A stretch of DNA of 18,230 bases from contig JASLDK010000101.1 of NCBI GenBank assembly GCA_030145945.1, positions 1 to 18,230 of the forward strand, read 5' to 3'. The DNA comes from Nocardioides sp. Its GTDB lineage: Bacteria; Actinomycetota; Actinomycetes; Propionibacteriales; Nocardioidaceae. Positions 14,453 through 18,230 of the stretch are shown in pieces; the first letter of the stretch is position 1; each line of letters begins with the position of its first letter. The notes under the pieces were generated by a model. It was not told the DNA's origin, did not search any database, and saw only the letters and a list, made by a program, of their open reading frames with translations. Position numbers and translations under genes: made by a program.

Positions 14453-15178
14453 TCACTTGATCGCGGGCAGCAGTTCGGTCATCGGGTTGTTGAGCAGGCG
14501 TCCGTCGACCAGCACAGTGGGCGTTCCGTGCACATTGGCCTTGTCGGCCTCGGCGGTCGCCTTGGTGACCCAGTCCCTGTTGCTGACGTTGGTGATCCCG
14601 TCCGCGACATCAGACTCCGTGGCACCCGCCTTCACCGCGAGAGCGAGCAGGTCAGCGTTGGTGACGGAGTCGCCCTTGTCCTCGGCGGGCTGGTTCTCGT
14701 AGAGGAGGTCGTGGAACTTCTTGGCGACCTCGGGACCGGACTTCTCCAGCACGACCGAGAACGCACTGGCCGCGCGGATCGGGTAGTCGCCGACGTTGCC
14801 GCTGAGCAGGTCGAAGGGGCGGTACTCGACCTGCACCTTGCCCTCACCGGCGAGCTTGGTGAGGTCGTCGCGCGTGGAGGCCTCCAACTGACCGCAGTAG
14901 GGGCAGATGAAGTCCTCGTAGATGATCACCTTGTGCTGGGCGCTGGCCGGCCCGATCTTCACGCCGTACGACGCGGCCGCAGCGACCGCCTGCTCGATCG
15001 CGGTCTGGTCCTTGCCCCGCTTCCACACTGAGAAGCCGATCGATCCACCGATGATCACCGCCATCACGGCGATGACGCCGACGATGGTCAGCAACCGCCG
15101 CCTGGCCTCGCGCTTGGCCTGGGCGGCGCGCTCGGCGGCGACCTTCTCCGCGCGGGCGTTGGCCTTCGAGTTCGACAT
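14453..15178 (-). CDS. Membrane-anchored DsbA-like thioredoxin-fold protein
   Basis: 241 aa. A basic, alanine-rich cytoplasmic N-terminus (1-28) leads to one membrane helix (about 29-51), leaving a periplasm-facing domain. The domain begins with HKVIIYEDFICPYCGQLEAS, in which CPYC (92-95) is the active-site disulphide. A helical insertion follows, then the cis-Pro loop NVHGTPTVLVDGR (about 215-227). This is the Thioredoxin_4/DsbA layout, used to oxidise or rearrange cysteines in exported proteins. Its ATG overlaps the stop of the MauE-like gene by one base (TGATG), so the two are translationally coupled, and MauE is the likely membrane partner that re-oxidises it (inference). The length and architecture resemble mycobacterial DsbA-like proteins. 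Confidence 0.9.
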   Translation of the reverse strand: MSNSKANARAEKVAAERAAQAKREARRRLLTIVGVIAVMAVIIGGSIGFSVWKRGKDQTAIEQAVAAAASYGVKIGPASAQHKVIIYEDFICPYCGQLEASTRDDLTKLAGEGKVQVEYRPFDLLSGNVGDYPIRAASAFSVVLEKSGPEVAKKFHDLLYENQPAEDKGDSVTNADLLALAVKAGATESDVADGITNVSNRDWVTKATAEADKANVHGTPTVLVDGRLLNNPMTELLPAIK

Positions 15179-15699
15179 CAGTGCACAGCTCCTTCGGTGG
15201 CGGCGTCGCGTTGGGCGTCAGCCGCGGTGAACAACAGGGAATCCAGGGACAGTCGGGTCCGGCGTACCCACGCGATGAACAGGGAAGCGGCCAGGAGGGC
15301 TGCATCGCGCGCGATCTCCCAGGGGTACGCCGAGGCGGCGTTCGCCTTCGCACCGCCACCGCCGAAACAGCCACAGTCGATCTCGATGCCGCGGGCCCAC
15401 ACCGAGGCGATGCCGATGATGAAGGCGACGAACAGCAACGCCGAGATCAGGGCGGCGCCCCGGGTCAGCACGCCGAGGACGAGGGCGAGACCGACGGCGA
15501 TCTCGACCGCGGGCAGGGCGATGCCGATGGGCTCGACCAGCGACGACGGCAGCAGGTCATAGGCGCGCACCGCGTTGATGCTGGCGTCGATCTGGGTGAT
15601 CTTGAGGGCGCCTGCGACGATCCACACGCCGCCGGTCACCAACCGGGCGAACAGCCCGGCCCATGCCAGCACCGGCGTCGGCGCACGTCCCGTCTCCAC
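15178..15699 (-). CDS. MauE/DoxX-family membrane protein with a CGC redox motif
   Basis: 173 aa from GTG at 15699, chosen because TAGCCT lies 7 nt upstream; the open frame continues to 15783 across the divergent promoter. Four hydrophobic segments are predicted (about 12-32, 56-78, 82-102 and 128-146), the MauE/DoxX plan. Between the third and fourth lies IEIDCGCFGGGG (106-116) with C109 and C111, the conserved Cys pair of MauE-like proteins. MauE is required for methylamine dehydrogenase maturation in methylotrophs, but no methylamine genes are here. Coupling to a DsbA-like oxidoreductase suggests a quinone-linked thiol relay comparable in role to DsbB or VKOR (inference). It is the first gene of a two- or three-gene operon. 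Confidence 0.85.
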   Translation of the reverse strand: METGRAPTPVLAWAGLFARLVTGGVWIVAGALKITQIDASINAVRAYDLLPSSLVEPIGIALPAVEIAVGLALVLGVLTRGAALISALLFVAFIIGIASVWARGIEIDCGCFGGGGAKANAASAYPWEIARDAALLAASLFIAWVRRTRLSLDSLLFTAADAQRDAATEGAVH

Positions 15700-15706
15700 G
15701 GAGCCG

Positions 15707-15712
15707 AGGCTA
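15707..15712 (-). promoter_or_regulatory. -10 element of the MauE-DsbA operon
   Basis: On the minus strand TAGCCT is followed by 7 nt and the GTG at 15699, a leaderless layout. An inverted pair AACGGT (15712-15717) and ACCGTT (15740-15745) flanks the expected -35 region. Confidence 0.55.
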
Positions 15713-15744
15713 ACGGTCTGCGCTGAGCGGCTCCTGAGAACCGT

Positions 15745-15758
15745 TGCCGATATCGGCA
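15745..15758. promoter_or_regulatory. 14-bp perfect palindrome in the mauE/orn divergent promoter region
   Basis: TGCCGATATCGGCA is a perfect palindrome in the 101 bp between the two divergent genes. About one 14-bp palindrome is expected by chance in the whole window, so its location is what makes it notable. It is a candidate operator for either gene. Confidence 0.4.
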
Positions 15759-15787
15759 TCGGCCCCTGTGGGTCGCGCCACACGGCG

Positions 15788-15793
15788 TAAGGT
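15788..15793 (+). promoter_or_regulatory. -10 element of the oligoribonuclease gene
   Basis: TAAGGT is followed by 7 nt and GTG 15801, consistent with leaderless transcription. It excludes the longer open frame starting at 15744. Confidence 0.55.
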
Positions 15794-15800
15794 GCCGGTC

Positions 15801-16412
15801 GTGAACGAACGACTCGTCTGGATCGACTGTGAGATGACCGGACTCGACCTCGGCGCCGATGCGCTGGTCGAGATCGCGGCGCTCGTGACCGACTTCGACC
15901 TCAACGTCCTCGGGGAGGGCGTCGACGTCATCATCAAGCCGCCCGCCGAGGCGCTGGACCAGATGATCGAGTTCGTCCGCAACATGCACGCCACCTCGGG
16001 CCTCCTCGACGAACTCCAGAACGGCGTCACGCTGCAGGAGGCCGAGGAACAGGTGATGGCCTACCTGCGCGAGCACTGCCCGGCCGACAGCCGGCCGCCG
16101 CTGGCCGGCAACTCGGTCGCCACCGACCGGGGTTTCGTGGCCCGGGACATGCCGGTCCTCGACGGCTTCCTGCACTATCGGATCGTGGACGTCTCCTCGA
16201 TCAAGGAGTTGTCGAAGCGCTGGTTCCCGCGCTCCTACTACAACGCCCCGACCAAGCGGGGCAACCACCGCGCTCTGGCTGACATCCAGGAGAGCATCGA
16301 GGAGCTGCGCTACTACCGCGACACGGTCTTCGTCCCGCTCCCCGGTCCGGACACGGACGTCGCCAAGGAGGCTGCGGCCCGGCACGGCGGATCCATCACG
16401 GGCCTGTCCTGA
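15801..16412 (+). CDS. orn: Oligoribonuclease (DEDDh 3'-5' exoribonuclease)
   Basis: 203 aa from GTG at 15801, giving VNERLVWIDCEMTGLD, the standard Orn N-terminus. The DEDDh catalytic set is complete: D9 and E11 in IDCEMTG, D109 in GNSVATDRGF, and H156 and D161 in GNHRALADI. YRIVDVSSIKEL and PRSYYNAP are also typical. The enzyme degrades 2-5 nt RNA to mononucleotides, and in many bacteria also hydrolyses pGpG and so completes c-di-GMP turnover. It acts in the cytoplasm as a dimer. It has its own promoter, is divergent from mauE, and is followed by tRNA-His after 108 bp. Length is slightly above E. coli Orn because of a C-terminal tail. Confidence 0.95.
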   Translation: MNERLVWIDCEMTGLDLGADALVEIAALVTDFDLNVLGEGVDVIIKPPAEALDQMIEFVRNMHATSGLLDELQNGVTLQEAEEQVMAYLREHCPADSRPPLAGNSVATDRGFVARDMPVLDGFLHYRIVDVSSIKELSKRWFPRSYYNAPTKRGNHRALADIQESIEELRYYRDTVFVPLPGPDTDVAKEAAARHGGSITGLS

Positions 16413-16478
16413 CGTCTTGTTGGTCGGCCCGGAACGCCGATCGGCAATACCGATTCCTGATTCGGGGGCCGATGCCCC

Positions 16479-16484
16479 TAGAAT
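16479..16484 (+). promoter_or_regulatory. -10 element of tRNA-His
   Basis: TAGAAT is a good -10 hexamer and would start transcription near 16491, about 30 nt before the mature tRNA. Just upstream are small inverted repeats (ATCGG/CCGAT at 16440-16454 and GGGGC/GCCCC at 16465-16478) that could end the orn transcript. Confidence 0.5.
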
Positions 16485-16490
16485 CATCCG

Positions 16491-16518
16491 CGACTCGACA
16501 GCGAGATCTGTCGCGTCG
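16491..16518 (+). other. Hairpin in the tRNA-His precursor leader
   Basis: CGACAG (16496-16501) and CTGTCG (16508-16513) form a perfect 6-bp stem with a 6 nt loop, extended after a mismatch by CGAC/GTCG (16491-16494 and 16515-16518). It lies 2 nt before the tRNA 5' end, where RNase P cuts. Confidence 0.45.
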
Positions 16519-16520
16519 AT

Positions 16521-16597
16521 GGTGGGTATAGCTCAGCTGGTAGAGCGCCGCGTTGTGGTCGCGGATGTCGCGGGTTCAAGTCCCGTTACTCACCCCA
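16521..16597 (+). tRNA. tRNA-His (anticodon GTG)
   Basis: 77 nt including the encoded extra 5' base G-1 (16521), which pairs with C73 (16594), the identity element of bacterial tRNA-His. The acceptor GTGGGTA pairs with TACTCAC with one G-U; the anticodon stem is CCGCG/CGCGG with loop TTGTGGT and anticodon GTG at 16555-16557. The T arm contains GGTTCAAGTCCC. CCA is encoded at 16595-16597. Confidence 0.95.
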
Positions 16598-16600
16598 AGC

Positions 16601-16638
16601 CGATCAGGCCCCGGTTCGCGAGAACCGGGGCCTGATCG
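16601..16638. terminator. Strong bidirectional hairpin after tRNA-His
   Basis: A perfect 17-bp stem, CGATCAGGCCCCGGTTC (16601-16617) with its complement (16622-16638), is capped by GCGA, a stable GNRA tetraloop on the plus strand. It begins 3 nt after the CCA end. No T tract follows. It also lies 15 bp beyond the stop of the converging surface-protein gene and could terminate both. Confidence 0.8.
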
Positions 16639-16653
16639 CATCTCCGGGTCGGG

Positions 16654-18230
16654 CTATTTCCGCGTGACCACGGTCGCGACGGGACTCCACGCCCCCTGAC
16701 CGGCGGCATTGACCGCGGCGATCCGCACCCACACCTTCTTCCCTGCCTTGCCGCGCACCACGGCTCGCAACCCGGCGACACTCACCGAACGCCACGGGCC
16801 GTTGCGCTTGGAGCGCACCTGGACGACGTACGACGAAGCTCCGGCGACCGCCGTCCAGGTGACGACGACCTTGCGGTGCGGCTTGGCCCTGAGGAGCGGC
16901 TTCCCCGCTGCTGCAGGCAGTTGGATCGCCGCGCTCCCGCCTGTGGATCCGCCGCCGCCCCCACCGGGAGGCGTGACGGGCGGGCCGACCGGACCATTGG
17001 GCGCTGCGGCGACCACCGCACTCCACGGACCGTTGCCGTTGGCGTTGACGGCTCGGACCCGGAAGTGGACGGTCACGCCGTTGGCGAGGCCGGTGACGTC
17101 GTAGACCGTGCCCGGCGCCGAACTGGTGACGTTGGTCCAGGGCCCGTTCGCCGAGGCCGCGCGCTGGATCTCATATCCCGTGGGGGCGGGCTCACCGATC
17201 GAGGCGGGCGCAGCCCAGGTGAGAGCGACGACCTTGTTGCCGGGCGCCGCCTCGAGGTCGGTCGGAGCACGGAAGGGCGCCAGGACGGTGCGATCACGGA
17301 TCACCGCCACGTCGGTGGCGGAGTCCTGCCCTGCAACGACAGTGACGTTGGCGATTCCGCTGGGGAAGGACCATGGCCCGGCATTGGTCATCGCGATGGG
17401 CGGCGGATAGTTCGGGAGCGCCGCGACCCGGGCGACACCCCAGGCCCCATTGCTGTCGGTCGTCACACAGTGCGGGACCTCGTTGTCGAAGGTGTGGATG
17501 CACACCTCGATTCCGGGCACACCGGGCTCGTCGGGGTCGCGCGTGGAGTCGTTGTCGGCGTCGAAATAGAGCGTGCCGTGGGCGGCGCCGTTGGGGAACG
17601 CCACGACCGCTGGCGGCACCGTCGCGGAGCCGGTCCCCAGCGACACCTGCGAGGAGGCACCCGACGTGACCGTGCGTCCGGCGTTCGGGTGGACAGCCTG
17701 CGTGATCGTGTAGTCACCGGCCGGCAGTCCGGTGACGTCCCACGTGCCGTTGGTCACCGGCAGCGTCAGGTCGATCCCGTTGGCCGGCGCGGGTCCGACC
17801 ACTCGCACCGTCGCCTCGGCATCCGCCGGCAGTGCCGGGTCGCCGCCGGGCGACCCGTCACCGTTCACATCCTCGACCATGCTTCCGTGGATCGAGCCGG
17901 TGGCGGCGTACAGGCCGATCTTGACGGCGCCGGGGCCTGCCGGGCTGACGCGGGCATAGCGAGCCGTGGGCGTGACAGCGTGACGGGCTGCGTCATTCGG
18001 CGCAGCGATCCGATAGACGCCGTCAGGCAGGTTGGTGAAGGTGATCCGGCCATCGGCGCCGGTCGTTCCGGTACACCCGTCGGAGACCGATTCCGCAGTG
18101 CCCGAACAGGTCAGGGGTACGCCGGAAACGGCCGTCTCCCCGGCGTCCTGACTGCCGTTGGCGTTGGTGTCGCGATAGACCAGTGCGGTGAGGCTGCCGC
18201 GGTGGCCGGGTGCCGCGCCCACCGCGCCGA
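16654..18230 (-). CDS. Secreted SdrD-B and fibronectin-III domain protein, C-terminal part
   Basis: At least 525 codons; the 5' end lies beyond the window, and the frame stays open to the edge. From the N-terminal side there are about three SdrD_B/Cna-B-like beta-sandwich modules. The first carries YRDTNANGSQDAGETAVSGV and the third YFDADNDSTRDPDEPGVPGI, acidic loops typical of Ca-binding B repeats; a middle module has EDVNGDGSPGGDP. Two fibronectin type III domains follow, the first with PTGYEIQRAASANGPWTNV and the second with VVQVRSKRNGPW, joined by a Pro/Gly-rich linker including GGGGGGS. The end, WSPVATVVTRK, has no LPxTG motif or membrane anchor. This is an extracellular or cell-surface protein, perhaps adhesive or carrying a catalytic N-terminus that is not visible. 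Confidence 0.85.
   Translation of the reverse strand, partial: GAVGAAPGHRGSLTALVYRDTNANGSQDAGETAVSGVPLTCSGTAESVSDGCTGTTGADGRITFTNLPDGVYRIAAPNDAARHAVTPTARYARVSPAGPGAVKIGLYAATGSIHGSMVEDVNGDGSPGGDPALPADAEATVRVVGPAPANGIDLTLPVTNGTWDVTGLPAGDYTITQAVHPNAGRTVTSGASSQVSLGTGSATVPPAVVAFPNGAAHGTLYFDADNDSTRDPDEPGVPGIEVCIHTFDNEVPHCVTTDSNGAWGVARVAALPNYPPPIAMTNAGPWSFPSGIANVTVVAGQDSATDVAVIRDRTVLAPFRAPTDLEAAPGNKVVALTWAAPASIGEPAPTGYEIQRAASANGPWTNVTSSAPGTVYDVTGLANGVTVHFRVRAVNANGNGPWSAVVAAAPNGPVGPPVTPPGGGGGGSTGGSAAIQLPAAAGKPLLRAKPHRKVVVTWTAVAGASSYVVQVRSKRNGPWRSVSVAGLRAVVRGKAGKKVWVRIAAVNAAGQGAWSPVATVVTRK

Noticed and set aside
16417..16635. Small open frame across tRNA-His
   Set aside because: Its central peptide (GIAQLVERRVVVADVAGSSP) is the common false translation of a tRNA; it also runs into the terminator.

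Overview
The window is a gene-dense, uniformly GC-rich stretch of an actinobacterial chromosome. Protein style, TAnnnT -10 hexamers placed directly in front of start codons, frequent GTG starts and tRNA genes with encoded CCA all fit Actinomycetota. Nocardioidaceae (Nocardioides-like) is my best guess, but it is an inference. I see no transposase, integrase, phage gene, toxin-antitoxin pair or CRISPR array, so this reads as core or near-core chromosome.

Layout from left to right. (1) 1-435: the 3' part of a crotonase-fold enoyl-CoA hydratase/isomerase, interrupted by an in-frame TAG. (2) 442-1903: a double-hotdog acyl-CoA thioesterase (-) and a MarR regulator (+), divergent around a candidate operator. 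(3) 1905-2019: a compact array of 20-21 bp repeats in a two-forward, three-inverted arrangement between convergent genes. (4) 2028-8906, all on the minus strand. In transcription order: a PrsW-type intramembrane protease, a dynamin-like GTPase and a second GTPase with two membrane segments, joined by ATGA and GTGA overlaps; then a 185 bp spacer with a perfect DnaA box; then a single-strand DNA-binding paralogue and EttA. (5) 8992-12418, plus strand: aminopeptidase P, a universal stress protein and an ACT-domain malic enzyme. (6) 12489-13383: tRNA-Arg(TCT) and an orphan ABC ATPase. (7) 13391-15699, minus strand: a MauE/DoxX membrane protein, a membrane-anchored DsbA-like thioredoxin and an adenosine deaminase family enzyme. 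(8) 15801-16597, plus strand: oligoribonuclease and tRNA-His(GTG), followed by a strong hairpin terminator. (9) 16654 to the window end, minus strand: the C-terminal part of a secreted SdrD-B/fibronectin-III protein.

Three things stand out. Eight genes have a TAnnnT hexamer ending 6 or 7 nt before the start codon, which implies widespread leaderless transcripts and settles several start sites. The protease-GTPase-GTPase operon is the best candidate for an under-described membrane system: the two GTPases are asymmetric (one has membrane segments and complete G motifs, the other is probably soluble and lacks a recognisable G4), and they are coupled to an intramembrane protease. The MauE-DsbA pair looks like a self-contained extracytoplasmic thiol-redox module. 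Other intergenic signals are a CRP-like site before the stress protein, palindromes in divergent promoters, and the repeat array. All functional statements come from reading motifs; no database search was run.
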